Source: an uncultured Lachnospiraceae bacterium | GTDB lineage: Bacteria > Bacillota > Clostridia > Lachnospirales > Lachnospiraceae | NCBI GenBank assembly: GCA_910579685.1 | Contig: CAJTVN010000012.1 | Coordinates: forward strand, 24,611-88,610 | Reading direction: 5' to 3' | Length of the DNA stretch: 64,000 nt | Shown here: piece by piece, positions 8,893-18,074 of the stretch | Numbering within the stretch: the first letter of the stretch is position 1 | How the letters are laid out: every line of letters starts with the position of its first letter | The notes under the pieces: generated by a model | Database searches by the model: none | The model's input: the letters and a program-made list of their open reading frames with translations, nothing else | Told to the model about the DNA's origin: nothing | Made by a program: the position numbers and the translations under genes

Positions 8893-9909
8893 ATGGCCAA
8901 GAACGGTGAAAGTAACTTGCAGGGCATACAGAAAGCAGCCATTCTTCTGATTGCGCTCGGGCCGGAAAAATCAGCTTCGATTTTTAAACATCTCAAGGAA
9001 GACGAGATTGAAGAGCTGACTTTGGAGATCGCCAATACAAGGAGTGTGACCCCGCAGGTTAAGGAAGAGATTATCGATGAGTTTTACGAGGTATGTCTCG
9101 CCCAGCAGTATATTGCGGAGGGCGGTATCTCTTATGCGAAGGAGCTTTTGGAGAAAGCGCTGGGTTCGGAGAAGGCTCTCAACGTGATCGGAAAGCTGAC
9201 TGCGTCCTTGCAGGTTAAGCCTTTCGAGTTTATCAGAAAGACGGATCCGTCACAGCTTTTGAACTTCATACAGGATGAGCACCCGCAGACCATAGCTCTC
9301 ATTTTGTCCTATCTGCCGGCTTCCCAGTCGTCCATGATTATATCGGCCCTGCCGCCGGACCGCCAGTCCGACGTGGCGAAGCGTATTGCGGTTATGGACA
9401 GAACAAGTCCGGATGTGGTGAAGGATGTGGAAAAGATACTGGAATCAAAGCTTTCTTCCCTGGTAAATCAGGATTACACCATTATCGGCGGTGTGGATGC
9501 GGTGGTAGAAATCTTAAACTCCGTGGATCGGGGAACGGAGAAACATATTATGGAGACGCTGGAGATCGAGGAGCCCGAGCTGGCGGACGAGATCCGGAAG
9601 AAAATGTTCGTCTTCGAGGATATTCTGCTGCTTGACGACCGTGCGATTCAGAGAGTCCTTCGGGATGTTGAGAATAACGACCTTGCCCTTGCGCTTAAGA
9701 GTGCAAATGAGCAGGTTCAGAATACAATTTTCAATAATCTGTCCAAGCGGCTTGCAGCCATGATTAAGGAAGACATGGAATACATGGGTCCTGTGCGTAT
9801 GAAAGACGTGGAGGAGGCGCAGCAGAAGATTGTCAATGTAATCAGGAAGCTGGAAGATGCAGGTGAGATTGTCATTTCCAGAGGCGGAGGTGACGAAATT
9901 GTCGTTTAA
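8893..9909 (+). CDS. fliG: Flagellar motor switch protein FliG
   Basis: 338 residues. C-ring rotor protein that contacts FliF and the MotA stator. Typical features: N-terminal 'QKAAILLIALGPEKSASIFK', middle EHPQTIALILSYL, and the C-terminal torque helix with charged residues in 'ILLLDDRAIQRVLRDVEN'. Strong GGAGG site. The 3' end overlaps the fliH start by 11 bases. Confidence 0.98.
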   Translation: MAKNGESNLQGIQKAAILLIALGPEKSASIFKHLKEDEIEELTLEIANTRSVTPQVKEEIIDEFYEVCLAQQYIAEGGISYAKELLEKALGSEKALNVIGKLTASLQVKPFEFIRKTDPSQLLNFIQDEHPQTIALILSYLPASQSSMIISALPPDRQSDVAKRIAVMDRTSPDVVKDVEKILESKLSSLVNQDYTIIGGVDAVVEILNSVDRGTEKHIMETLEIEEPELADEIRKKMFVFEDILLLDDRAIQRVLRDVENNDLALALKSANEQVQNTIFNNLSKRLAAMIKEDMEYMGPVRMKDVEEAQQKIVNVIRKLEDAGEIVISRGGGDEIVV

Positions 9910-10750
9910 TACGAATCTTTACAAATCCAGCTGGGTTGTCATGCATGAGCAGGGAACCCGGGTAATCGATAATAATGCACTGCTGGAGGAGAAGCTGAGC
10001 AAGGCGCGTAAAGCGGCCTTTATGGAAAAGAAGGAGCCCAGGGAGCAGGAGGAAGGTTTTGTGGAGGGACTGGATGCCGAGAAGCTGGATGCGCTTTTTG
10101 CGCAGAACGGCGCATCCATCCAGGAGATGAACCGTCAGAAAGAGGAGCTTTCCGCCCAGATCGAGCAGGCGAAAAGCGAGCTCGAGGAGATCAGAAGCCA
10201 GGCGGAGTCCATAATGGAGGATGCCAGAACGCAGGCGGAAACCATCAAAACGAAGGCCTATGAGGAAGCCAGGAACCAGGGCTATCGGGAGGGACATCAG
10301 GCGGGAATGCAGGAGGCCGAGGCTGTCCGGGAGGAATATCTTTCCGTGAAGCGGCAAAACGAGCAGGAATATCAGCAGCAGCTTGAGAATCTGGAACCGG
10401 AATTTGTGGAAGCTCTGACCGGCATCTATGAACATATATTTAAGGTGGATCTGAGCCGTTACAGAGATCTTGTGGCGAATCTCCTTGCAGGGGCCATGCA
10501 GAAGATTGAGGAGGCCAGAAATTTTCTGGTGCATGTGTCAAAGGAAGATTATGAAGGCGTGATCGCAAGCAGGGAATACATACGTTCCGAGGCGGGAGCC
10601 GGCGTGACGGTGGAGATCGTGGAGGACGTCACTTTATCCCGTTCCCAGTGTTTTATTGAGACAGAAAACGGTATTTATGATTGTAGTCTGGATACACAGC
10701 TTTCCGAACTTGGAAGGAAGCTCAGGCTGCTTTCCTACGAAAAAACCTGA
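9899..10750 (+). CDS. fliH: Flagellar export ATPase regulator FliH
   Basis: 283 residues from a TTG at 9899, chosen because GGAGGTGA (9886-9893) sits 5 bases before it and inside fliG; GTG 9890 lies within that site and ATG 9857 has none. FliH dimer regulates FliI and docks it to the C-ring. A long coiled coil (about residues 60-170, Gln/Glu-rich) is followed by the FliH/VATPase-E-like C-terminal domain ('VSKEDYEGVIASREYI'). The overlap and rare start imply coupling to fliG translation. Confidence 0.9.
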   Translation: MSFNTNLYKSSWVVMHEQGTRVIDNNALLEEKLSKARKAAFMEKKEPREQEEGFVEGLDAEKLDALFAQNGASIQEMNRQKEELSAQIEQAKSELEEIRSQAESIMEDARTQAETIKTKAYEEARNQGYREGHQAGMQEAEAVREEYLSVKRQNEQEYQQQLENLEPEFVEALTGIYEHIFKVDLSRYRDLVANLLAGAMQKIEEARNFLVHVSKEDYEGVIASREYIRSEAGAGVTVEIVEDVTLSRSQCFIETENGIYDCSLDTQLSELGRKLRLLSYEKT

Positions 10751-10777
10751 GAACAGGTAAGAGGTGGAGTTTATTCG

Positions 10778-12097
10778 ATGAAAGCAGTATCCGTTGATTT
10801 TGGAAAATACAACAAGATAGCCCAGGATCGTTTTTATAAGGTGAAGGGCAAAGTGGTGAATGTGGTAGGGCTTACCATTGAATCCAAGGGACCGCAGGCC
10901 AAGCTGGGCGATATCTGCAAGATTTTTCCCGGAATGCGGGAAGAGGAGGGCGATTTTGCGCTGGCGGAGGTCGTGGGTTTTCGGGAGGGCAAGGTTCTCC
11001 TGATGCCCTATCAGAACGTGGAGGGCATGGGCCCGGGAAGCGGCGTGGAAAACACGGGAGTGCCGCTTAAGGTGCGGGTGAACGAGGAGCTTCTCGGAAA
11101 GACGCTGGACGGTCTCGGAAGGACGGATGCGGAACTTTTCGGTGCAAGAGAATATTCCGTGGAGGCCATGCCCCCGGATCCCATGAGCCGCAAGATCATT
11201 GATGAGATACTTCCCATGGGTGTGAAGGCGGTGGATGGTCTGATCACCATAGGAAAAGGACAGCGAATCGGGATTTTTGCAGGCTCCGGCGTGGGAAAAT
11301 CCACATTAATGGGAATGTTCGCCCGCAACACAAAGGCGGATATCAATGTAATCGCTCTGATCGGGGAGCGGGGCAGAGAGGTAAAAGAATTTATAGAGAG
11401 AGATCTTGGGCCGGAGGGCATGAAGCGCTCTGTGGTGGTGGTTGCCACTTCTGACAAGCCGGCTCTTGAGCGTAAGAAGGCGGCTCAGACCGCCACTGCA
11501 ATTGCGGAATATTTCAGGGATCAGGGAAAAGACGTTCTGCTCATGATGGATTCCCTGACCCGTTTTTCCATGGCTCAGAGAGAGATCGGCCTAGCCAGCG
11601 GGGAGCCTCCGGTGTCAAGAGGATATCCGCCCAGCGTGTACTCGGAGATGCCAAAGCTCTTAGAGAGGGCCGGGCGCTCGGATAAAGGCTCCATCACGGG
11701 GCTGTACACCGTTCTGGTGGACGGGGATGATTTTAACGAGCCTATCACGGACACGGCCCGCAGTATTCTGGACGGACATATTATGCTGAGCCGGAAGCTG
11801 GTGCACAAGAACCATTATCCGGCGATCGACGTGCTTCAGAGTATTTCCAGATGTATGAGCCAGATTGCGGAGAGGGAGCACAAGCAGATGGCTGGAAAGC
11901 TGAAAAATGTGCTCGCCACCTACAGTGAGGCGGAGGATCTGATCAATATCGGCGCCTACAAGTCGGGAAGCAATCCGGAGATTGACTATGCGATCAGCAA
12001 GATACAGGCTGTAAACGAGTTTTTGCAGCAGGAGATTCATGAGAAGTTTTCCTTTGAGGAAACGCTGGAAATACTAAAAAACATGTTTAGAGAATAG
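10778..12097 (+). CDS. fliI: Flagellum-specific ATP synthase FliI
   Basis: 439 residues. Hexameric ATPase that energises flagellar export. Walker A GIFAGSGVGKST (about residues 165-177), Walker B DVLLMMDSLTRF, and the family hallmark GEPPVSRGYPPSVYSEMPKL. Preceded by GAGGTGGAG. Works with FliH and FliJ, which flank it. Confidence 0.98.
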   Translation: MKAVSVDFGKYNKIAQDRFYKVKGKVVNVVGLTIESKGPQAKLGDICKIFPGMREEEGDFALAEVVGFREGKVLLMPYQNVEGMGPGSGVENTGVPLKVRVNEELLGKTLDGLGRTDAELFGAREYSVEAMPPDPMSRKIIDEILPMGVKAVDGLITIGKGQRIGIFAGSGVGKSTLMGMFARNTKADINVIALIGERGREVKEFIERDLGPEGMKRSVVVVATSDKPALERKKAAQTATAIAEYFRDQGKDVLLMMDSLTRFSMAQREIGLASGEPPVSRGYPPSVYSEMPKLLERAGRSDKGSITGLYTVLVDGDDFNEPITDTARSILDGHIMLSRKLVHKNHYPAIDVLQSISRCMSQIAEREHKQMAGKLKNVLATYSEAEDLINIGAYKSGSNPEIDYAISKIQAVNEFLQQEIHEKFSFEETLEILKNMFRE

Positions 12098-12105
12098 ACT
12101 ACATT

Positions 12106-12597
12106 ATGGCGAAGTTTATTTACAGGATGCAGAGCATTCTGAACATTAAGGAAAAGCTGGAGGAACAGGCCAGAAATGAATTTGCGCAGACTCTGATGCA
12201 CCTGAACGAGGAAGAGGAAAAGCTGCGGCTCCTCGAGGGGAGAAAAGTCTCTTATGAGGAACAGGGCAGAGAGCTGCAAAAGAGCGGCCTGAATATCCTT
12301 GATATTTTGACAAACCGGAATGCAATTGCAAGAATGCAGGAATTTATCGAGATACAGAAGGATGCAGTCGCAGCTGCACAGGCACAGCTGGAACAAGCAA
12401 GAAAGAAGCTTCAGACGGCCATGCAGGAGAGCAAGACACAGGAAAAGCTGAGGGAAAAGGCTTTCGAGGCCTTTGTGAAGGAAGAAAACGCAAAGGAAGC
12501 CAAGGAAGTGGATGAGCTTGTCAGCTACAATTACAGTGTGGCTTTTGCCGGAAGAAGTAAGAAAGATGGAGCGGAAGAAAGTTATGCCATTAGATGA
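12106..12597 (+). CDS. fliJ: Flagellar export chaperone FliJ
   Basis: 163 residues, almost entirely coiled coil, starting MAKFIYRMQSILNIKEKLEE, which fits the FliJ family (F-x-Y/F-R-x-x-x-x-L-x-x-K-E). FliJ is the central stalk of the FliI ring and chaperone-escort. 8 bases after fliI; ribosome site is weak (AGAGAATAG), so coupling to fliI is probable. It overlaps the next gene by up to 32 bases. Confidence 0.93.
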   Translation: MAKFIYRMQSILNIKEKLEEQARNEFAQTLMHLNEEEEKLRLLEGRKVSYEEQGRELQKSGLNILDILTNRNAIARMQEFIEIQKDAVAAAQAQLEQARKKLQTAMQESKTQEKLREKAFEAFVKEENAKEAKEVDELVSYNYSVAFAGRSKKDGAEESYAIR

Positions 12598-13471
12598 GGA
12601 ACTTAATCAGGACGATGCGAAGCTTGAGAAGAAACGTCTGAAAGAAGAAAAGAAAAAGTTGAAAGCGGAACAGAAGGAACAGAAAAAGCTGGCCAGACAG
12701 CGCGCAAGGGAGCTCGACGACAGGGAAGAGGAACTGTCGGAGGGGGAAGATGCAAGCACTGGTTCTGTTTTTGCGGTTACGTTTGTGATCGTTCTGATCT
12801 GGATCGCTATTCTGTGTCTGGTTGTCAAGCTGGACTTTGGCGGTTTTGGAAGCAAGGTGCTTGCCCCGGTTCTGAAGGATGTGCCCATTGTCAATCTGAT
12901 TCTTCCATCCACTGCGGATCCGGAGACGGATGAGCAGGAAAAGGAGAGCGAGGAGTATGGCGGCTACACCAGCCTGAAAGATGCGGTGGATTATATTAAG
13001 GAGCTGGAGCTGGAACTGGAGAGGGCCCAGGCGTCTTCGTCGGAGAGTGCACAGGAGATCGCACAGCTGAAGGAGCAGGTAGAAAGGCTCAAGACCTTTG
13101 AGGACAGCCAGATGGAATTCCAGCGGATCAAGACCGAGTTTTACGAGGAAGTGGTTTATGCCGACAAGGGCCCCGGTATTGAAGAATACAGAAAGTATTA
13201 TGAGGGGATGGATCCCGCCACTGCGGAGTACCTTTACAAGCAGGTGCTGCAGCAGTCCGAGGAATCCGGGAAAATTTCCGAGTACGTGGAGAGCTATTCA
13301 TCCATAAAACCGGCCTCAGCAGCGGCTATTTTCAGTGAGATGACGGATAACCTCGATCTGGTATCCAGGATATTGGAAGCGATGGATGCGGAGCAGAGAG
13401 GGGCCATTCTTGCGGCCATGGAGCCAGAACTGGCTGCAAGGCTGACCAAAATGATGGATCCGGAATCTTAA
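12566..13471 (+). CDS. MotE-like membrane protein with MgtE N-terminal-like domain
   Basis: 301 residues from ATG 12566; ATG 12584 is equally possible, both lying inside fliJ. Layout: highly charged Lys/Glu coiled coil (to about residue 65), one membrane segment (about 70-90, VFAVTFVIVLIWIAILCLVV), Glu-rich coiled coil, then a C-terminal helical MgtE-N-like domain ('IKPASAAAIFSEMTDNLDLV', 'MEPELAARLTKMM'). Similar proteins sit between fliJ and fliK in Firmicutes and are annotated as MgtE-N domain or MotE proteins. MotE in alphaproteobacteria is a chaperone for periplasmic MotC; here a stator or export role is only inferred. Confidence 0.75.
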   Translation: MERKKVMPLDEELNQDDAKLEKKRLKEEKKKLKAEQKEQKKLARQRARELDDREEELSEGEDASTGSVFAVTFVIVLIWIAILCLVVKLDFGGFGSKVLAPVLKDVPIVNLILPSTADPETDEQEKESEEYGGYTSLKDAVDYIKELELELERAQASSSESAQEIAQLKEQVERLKTFEDSQMEFQRIKTEFYEEVVYADKGPGIEEYRKYYEGMDPATAEYLYKQVLQQSEESGKISEYVESYSSIKPASAAAIFSEMTDNLDLVSRILEAMDAEQRGAILAAMEPELAARLTKMMDPES

Positions 13472-13534
13472 GGAAAATATCCAGTCTGTCGATATAAATT
13501 TGGGGTATGATTTTTAAAGAAAGGAGGAAGAGAG

Positions 13535-14938
13535 ATGACGAGCACACCTGTAAAAGAGACAGTTCCGTTCTTTAATCTGCCGGGAGGCGGCAAGCCGGTT
13601 TCAGGATCCAGGACGGATATGGCGGGCGGTTTCGGTGATGTGATGAACCGAACCAGCTACGGCGGGAATGACTATTCTGCGGGGAGCAGAGTGAGCAGTT
13701 CGAATGTGCCGAAAACCCAGGTGAATGCATCCGGCGCAAGAAAGGACGCACTGAAGACAGAGGGCAGCCGCAGGGCGGTAAAGCCCGAGAAGACGACTCC
13801 CGGACAGGAACAGGCAGTGGAAGCGGCGGGTGAGAAGCTTGTGGATGAGACGGCAAAGGAGCTTGGCGTCAGCAAAGAGGAAGTCCTTGACGCAATGGAA
13901 GAGCTTGGTTTTGGAATGGCGGATCTTCTGAATGCGGATAACCTTACCGATCTGGTGCTGACACTCTCGGGAGCAGACGGCGCACTGGCGCTTCTGACGG
14001 ATGAGACGCTGTATGGCAAAATGCAGAATCTTCTGGAGCTTTTGAATGGAATCCAGACGGAGTTGATGGAGGAATTTTCCATGGCGCCGGAGGAGTTTCA
14101 GACTCTGCTTGAGAGCATGTCTGCGGAAAATCAGGATGACGGCGCTTTCGGCGGGAATTATTCTGATGTGCTGAACCAGACCGGAGATGCCGCAAAGGAA
14201 CAGGCGGCGCCCATTACCGTCACGGTTGAGCAGGGTAACGAAACCATCAAGGTAACTACGGATGAAAAGGGAAACACCGAGCAGGTTCAGGAGGTGGTGG
14301 TGAACCGGGAAGAGCCGCAGGAGAAGCCCTCTGACGAAAAGGGAAAAGGCGGTTTCACGGGCGGAAGTGAAAAGCAGGGATTTGGCGAAACCAACCCCAT
14401 GCTGGACGCTCTTTTTAAGAATCCGGTTTCGGATGTGGATGCGCCCTTCGAGCAGGCGGCGCCTGTGCCGAATGCGGATCCCCAGGAAATCATGAAACAG
14501 ATTCTGGATTATATGAAAATCCAGCTAAAGCCCGGAATGGAACAGCTTGAGATGCAGCTGCACCCGGAAAGCCTCGGAACCTTACATATCCAGCTTACCT
14601 CAAAGGGCGGAGAAATCACCGCACAGTTCCATGTACAGAACGAGGCCGTAAAGGCGGCGCTGGAGAGTCAGATCGTGGAGCTTAAGGACAGCTTAAGAGA
14701 GCAGGGAGTCAAGGTGGAAGCCGTGGAAGTCACAGTGGAGAGCCATGCGTTTGAGAGTAATCTCTGGCAGGGACAGGAACGCAATGATAGCGCTTCTTAT
14801 CAGGGCGGTAAAAAGAGCCACAGGAGAATCAACCTGAACGCCCTCGAGGAGGATTTCGAGGAGAGTGCGGATGAGGAGGAAAAGCTCACGGCCGAGATGA
14901 TGCGAGTAAACGGCAACACGGTGGATTACACTGCGTAG
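13535..14938 (+). CDS. fliK: Flagellar hook-length control protein FliK
   Basis: 467 residues. Molecular ruler that switches export specificity when the hook is complete. The conserved C-terminal Flg_hook domain is clear (PGMEQLEMQLHPESLG to 'LREQGVKVEAVEVTVESH', about residues 330-410); the long N-terminal part is low in hydrophobic residues and rich in Glu/Gly/Lys, as expected for a poorly conserved ruler. AAAGGAGG ribosome site. Followed by a repeat-containing gap before flgD. Confidence 0.93.
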   Translation: MTSTPVKETVPFFNLPGGGKPVSGSRTDMAGGFGDVMNRTSYGGNDYSAGSRVSSSNVPKTQVNASGARKDALKTEGSRRAVKPEKTTPGQEQAVEAAGEKLVDETAKELGVSKEEVLDAMEELGFGMADLLNADNLTDLVLTLSGADGALALLTDETLYGKMQNLLELLNGIQTELMEEFSMAPEEFQTLLESMSAENQDDGAFGGNYSDVLNQTGDAAKEQAAPITVTVEQGNETIKVTTDEKGNTEQVQEVVVNREEPQEKPSDEKGKGGFTGGSEKQGFGETNPMLDALFKNPVSDVDAPFEQAAPVPNADPQEIMKQILDYMKIQLKPGMEQLEMQLHPESLGTLHIQLTSKGGEITAQFHVQNEAVKAALESQIVELKDSLREQGVKVEAVEVTVESHAFESNLWQGQERNDSASYQGGKKSHRRINLNALEEDFEESADEEEKLTAEMMRVNGNTVDYTA

Positions 14939-14948
14939 CGGCAGAATG

Positions 14949-14992
14949 GAAAAGCGCACAGTACGAAAAGGAAAAACGCACAGTGTGAAAAA
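14949..14992 (+). repeat. Two 22-base imperfect direct repeats between fliK and flgD
   Basis: Units 14949-14970 and 14971-14992 match at 18 of 22 positions around the core CGCACAGT. They are tandem, non-coding, and end just before the flgD ribosome site. Function unknown. Confidence 0.6.
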
Positions 14993-15022
14993 GAAGAGCG
15001 CATGGCGCAGAAAGGAGCAGTA

Positions 15023-15772
15023 ATGGTAGATGCAGTAGTAAAAGACGGACAGGTGGTGGAATCCGCTTCCCAGTCTTCTGTCAAGAAGGCGACCAAGAGC
15101 AAAAACGGCGTGGATAAGGATGCGTTTCTTCAGCTTCTTGTCGCACAGATGAAATATCAGGATCCCCTGGAGCCTACGTCGAATACGGAATTTATTTCCC
15201 AGTACGCACAGTTTTCTCAGGTGGAACAGATGCAGAACATGGCGGCGACCATGGAGCTTACGAGAGCGTCCTCTATGGTAGGCAAGCTTGTCACGGTGGA
15301 GTCGACGAATTCATCAGGAGAGACGGTGCAGGTACAGGGCTATGTGGAATATGTGGCCTATGAAAACGGCAAAGCGTTTATCTCCATTGACGGCAGCACC
15401 TATTCACTGGATGATGTGATCGCAGTGGTGGATGAGACTTACCAGACGGCCTATGATCTTGCGGTATCCTTTGTGGACGCAGTCGGAAAACTGCCCATAC
15501 CCGAGGAATTAAATCTCAAGGATCACCAGGAGCGGATCGAGACTCTGCAGAAGGCCTTCAACAATATGACGGCTTATCAGCAGTCCTTTATTCCGGATGA
15601 GACCATTGAGAAGCTGAAAAAATGTGTGGAGAAGATTGCGGAGCTCAAGGCGGCCGAAGATGCGGATAAACCACCGGAGGGTGATAAGGATGAGACCGAG
15701 GGCGCAGACGGTTCGGGCGACGGAGATAAGACGGACGAAGGCGTATCGGATGGCAAGACGACGATAGAATAG
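15023..15772 (+). CDS. flgD: Flagellar hook assembly scaffold FlgD
   Basis: 249 residues from ATG 15023, which has AAAGGAG 6-7 bases upstream; ATG 15002 has no site. FlgD is the hook cap. The conserved N-terminal segment KDAFLQLLVAQMKYQDPLEP...NTEFISQYAQFSQVEQM is present, with a short FlgD beta region ('VQGYVEYVAYENGKAFISI'). After about residue 150 the protein continues as a helical segment and a Asp/Glu/Gly-rich tail instead of a usual FlgD end; this extension is atypical. Followed by TIGR02530 and flgE. Confidence 0.93.
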   Translation: MVDAVVKDGQVVESASQSSVKKATKSKNGVDKDAFLQLLVAQMKYQDPLEPTSNTEFISQYAQFSQVEQMQNMAATMELTRASSMVGKLVTVESTNSSGETVQVQGYVEYVAYENGKAFISIDGSTYSLDDVIAVVDETYQTAYDLAVSFVDAVGKLPIPEELNLKDHQERIETLQKAFNNMTAYQQSFIPDETIEKLKKCVEKIAELKAAEDADKPPEGDKDETEGADGSGDGDKTDEGVSDGKTTIE

Positions 15773-15827
15773 ACATATGAAGGCTTTTGCAGGATGCATA
15801 AAGAGCCGCTCACGGAGGAGGTATAAT

Positions 15828-16220
15828 ATGAAGGTTCAGAAAAACGGATATCTTTCCACCTGGCAGGCAGCGGAACAATACCTGAACCAGAACCCGAAGC
15901 CCGGACAGATCCGGACGCAGGAGGGACTGACTTTTCAGGATATTCTGCAGACAAAGCAGCCGGGCGGGGAAGTGAAATTCTCCAAGCATGCGGCCCAGAG
16001 GCTCACCAACCGCAATATCGAGCTGACCAGCGGACAGATCGAGCGTCTGCAGGAGGGAACGGCCAGGGCGCAGGAAAAGGGGATCAAAGAATCCCTGGTG
16101 CTGGTAGACCAGCTGGCGTTTATCGTAAACATACCGAACAACACGGTGGTTACGGCAATGGACCGGCAGGATGCGGCAGAAAACATATTTACAAATATTG
16201 ACGGAGCAGTCATTATATAG
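15828..16220 (+). CDS. Flagellar operon protein, TIGR02530 type
   Basis: 130 residues from ATG 15828 with GGAGGT upstream; the frame is open from 15777 but lacks a ribosome site there. The segment VKFSKHAAQRLTNRNIELTS and the C-terminal VLVDQLAFIVNIPNNTVVTA identify the small flagellar-operon family found between flgD and flgE in Firmicutes. The function is not established; position suggests hook assembly. Confidence 0.88.
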   Translation: MKVQKNGYLSTWQAAEQYLNQNPKPGQIRTQEGLTFQDILQTKQPGGEVKFSKHAAQRLTNRNIELTSGQIERLQEGTARAQEKGIKESLVLVDQLAFIVNIPNNTVVTAMDRQDAAENIFTNIDGAVII

Positions 16221-16305
16221 CCGGACCTTTGTTTTGGAGGCTATTGGTTCCTGAATGACAGAGGGAACAGGAAATGCTCATATATTTTTAAGGAGGTCTT
16301 TTACT

Positions 16306-17757
16306 ATGATGAGAGCATTGTTCGCTGGTGTGGCGGGACTTAAAACACACCAGACGAGAATGGACGTTATCGGCAACAACATTGCCAACGTGAACACGAC
16401 GGCATACAAATCGCAGTCAATGGTATTCAGCGACCTGATGTACCAGACCACCCAGGCGGCATCCGGTGCAAATGCGCAGACGGGTGTGGGCGGTATCAAC
16501 GCAAGGCAGATCGGTCTCGGTTCCAAGACGGGCGCAATCAAGACGGCGATCACAACCCAGGGGGCTTCCCAGTCCACCAACGATCCCTTCGATATTATGA
16601 TCACCGGGGATGCGTTCTTCATCGTGAACAACGGAAGCGAGAATCTCTTTACCCGAGACGGTTCCTTCTATATTGACGGGGCCGGGAACCTTGCCATGAC
16701 GAGTACGGGCTACAATGTCATGGGCTGGCAGACGGATCCTACGGATGACAGCGGGCTGAGTATTAAGCAGGATACGGTGAGCCCTCTGAAGATCATGACA
16801 CCGGAAAATATGGAATATGAACCGGCGGCCACCACGCTGGCGAGGATAACGGGTATCGTGGACAGAAACGATACCAATGTAAACAGCGACGACGGAAAGA
16901 TTATGAACCTGGACTTCTATGACGACCAGGGATATAAGTACACGGCGAGATTCAGTCTGCATGCGATTGATGGGGATGCGGGCACTTTCTACGTGAAGCT
17001 GGATGACGTGATTGACAGCAATGGCGATTCCATCGTTCCGGAGGGAGTCAATATCGAGGATGTCATCCAATTTAATGGCGGAGCCGAGGTTGAGATAAAG
17101 CCCGAAGATACCACTACCACTCCCCCCACTCCGGCTGTCAAGATCAAAAATGCGGCAATTCTGCAGTTCGACAGTACGAAGAAGGGCGCTTTCAGCTATG
17201 TCGGAGCGGCTGGTACCAAAGAGATTACACTGTCATTTGGCGGTAGCACGACCACGACCCCTCCGGTATCGTTTCCCGCATTTCAGGATATTAACATTGA
17301 TTTTAGCGGAACTCAGAACGTGAACAACAATAACGCCTCCACGATAACTCCTTTAAGAGGCGATGAGAGCGGAAACGGGGCCGGGCGCAAGGTTGGTAAA
17401 ATGAGCGGCGTGAGCATCCAGAAGGACGGAAAGATATTTACCGTCTATGACAACGGTATGAGAAAGCTGGTAGGCCAGATTGCGGTGGCGACCTTTGCCA
17501 ATGCCTCCGGTCTTGCCAAGGAAGGCGACAACCTGTACTCGGCGACCCAGAACTCCGGGGATTTTGACGGAATCGGCCAGGATATCACGGCTGGCGGTAC
17601 GGGATACATGAACACCGGCGTTCTGGAAATGAGTAATGTGGATCTCGCCGCAGAATTTACGGAAATGATCACAACCCAGAGAGGCTTCCAGGCCAACAGC
17701 CGTATCATCACGGTTTCCGATACGCTCCTGGAGGAACTGACCAACCTGAAGCGTTAA
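16306..17757 (+). CDS. flgE: Flagellar hook protein FlgE
   Basis: 483 residues from ATG 16306 (ATG 16309 possible) with AGGAGGT 8 bases upstream. N-terminal MMRALFAGVAGLKTHQTRMD and GNNIANVNTTAYKSQ, and C-terminal 'DLAAEFTEMITTQRGFQANS' with ITVSDTLLEELTNLKR, are the hook/rod coiled-coil ends. The middle (about residues 250-330) is a Thr/Pro-rich, variable, surface-exposed region. Forms the hook polymer; expected to be highly expressed. Confidence 0.98.
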   Translation: MMRALFAGVAGLKTHQTRMDVIGNNIANVNTTAYKSQSMVFSDLMYQTTQAASGANAQTGVGGINARQIGLGSKTGAIKTAITTQGASQSTNDPFDIMITGDAFFIVNNGSENLFTRDGSFYIDGAGNLAMTSTGYNVMGWQTDPTDDSGLSIKQDTVSPLKIMTPENMEYEPAATTLARITGIVDRNDTNVNSDDGKIMNLDFYDDQGYKYTARFSLHAIDGDAGTFYVKLDDVIDSNGDSIVPEGVNIEDVIQFNGGAEVEIKPEDTTTTPPTPAVKIKNAAILQFDSTKKGAFSYVGAAGTKEITLSFGGSTTTTPPVSFPAFQDINIDFSGTQNVNNNNASTITPLRGDESGNGAGRKVGKMSGVSIQKDGKIFTVYDNGMRKLVGQIAVATFANASGLAKEGDNLYSATQNSGDFDGIGQDITAGGTGYMNTGVLEMSNVDLAAEFTEMITTQRGFQANSRIITVSDTLLEELTNLKR

Positions 17758-17815
17758 TAGCAGGAACTGAAATAGGAAGGCAGTTTTTGAGAGCATGAAA
17801 ATTCTATAATACAGG

Positions 17816-17842
17816 AAGGGAACCGGCTGGTACGGTTCCCTT
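17816..17842 (+). other. Strong intercistronic hairpin after flgE
   Basis: AAGGGAACCG (17816-17825) and CGGTTCCCTT (17833-17842) form a perfect 10-bp stem with a 7-base loop. No T-run follows, so it is more likely an mRNA 3'-end protection, processing or partial-termination element between abundant flgE and flbD than a full terminator. Confidence 0.7.
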
Positions 17843-17868
17843 CAGGCGTTAGGTTAATGGAGGTCCCA

Positions 17869-18054
17869 ATGATAGAAGTGACTAAAATCAACGGAACAAA
17901 GGTTTTAATAAATCCCGACCTGATGGAACTGGTGGAGGAGACTCCGGACACGGTAATAGCGTTTACTACGGGAAGAAAAATAATTGTAAAAGAAAGTAGA
18001 CAAGAAGTGAAAAATCTTGTAATATTGTATAGAAAGGATATTTTTGCGCATTGA
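17869..18054 (+). CDS. flbD: Flagellar protein FlbD
   Basis: 61 residues, MIEVTKINGTKVLINPDLME..., the FlbD family sequence (small protein between flgE and motA in Firmicutes and spirochaetes). ATG 17869 has GGAGGT 4-5 bases upstream; the ATG at 17857 would overlap the site. C-terminal part has 'TGRKIIVKES'. Role in export or stator assembly is not settled. It ends inside the leader of motA. Confidence 0.93.
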   Translation: MIEVTKINGTKVLINPDLMELVEETPDTVIAFTTGRKIIVKESRQEVKNLVILYRKDIFAH

Positions 18055-18074
18055 CGCAAAAGCAGGTGAAAGTT

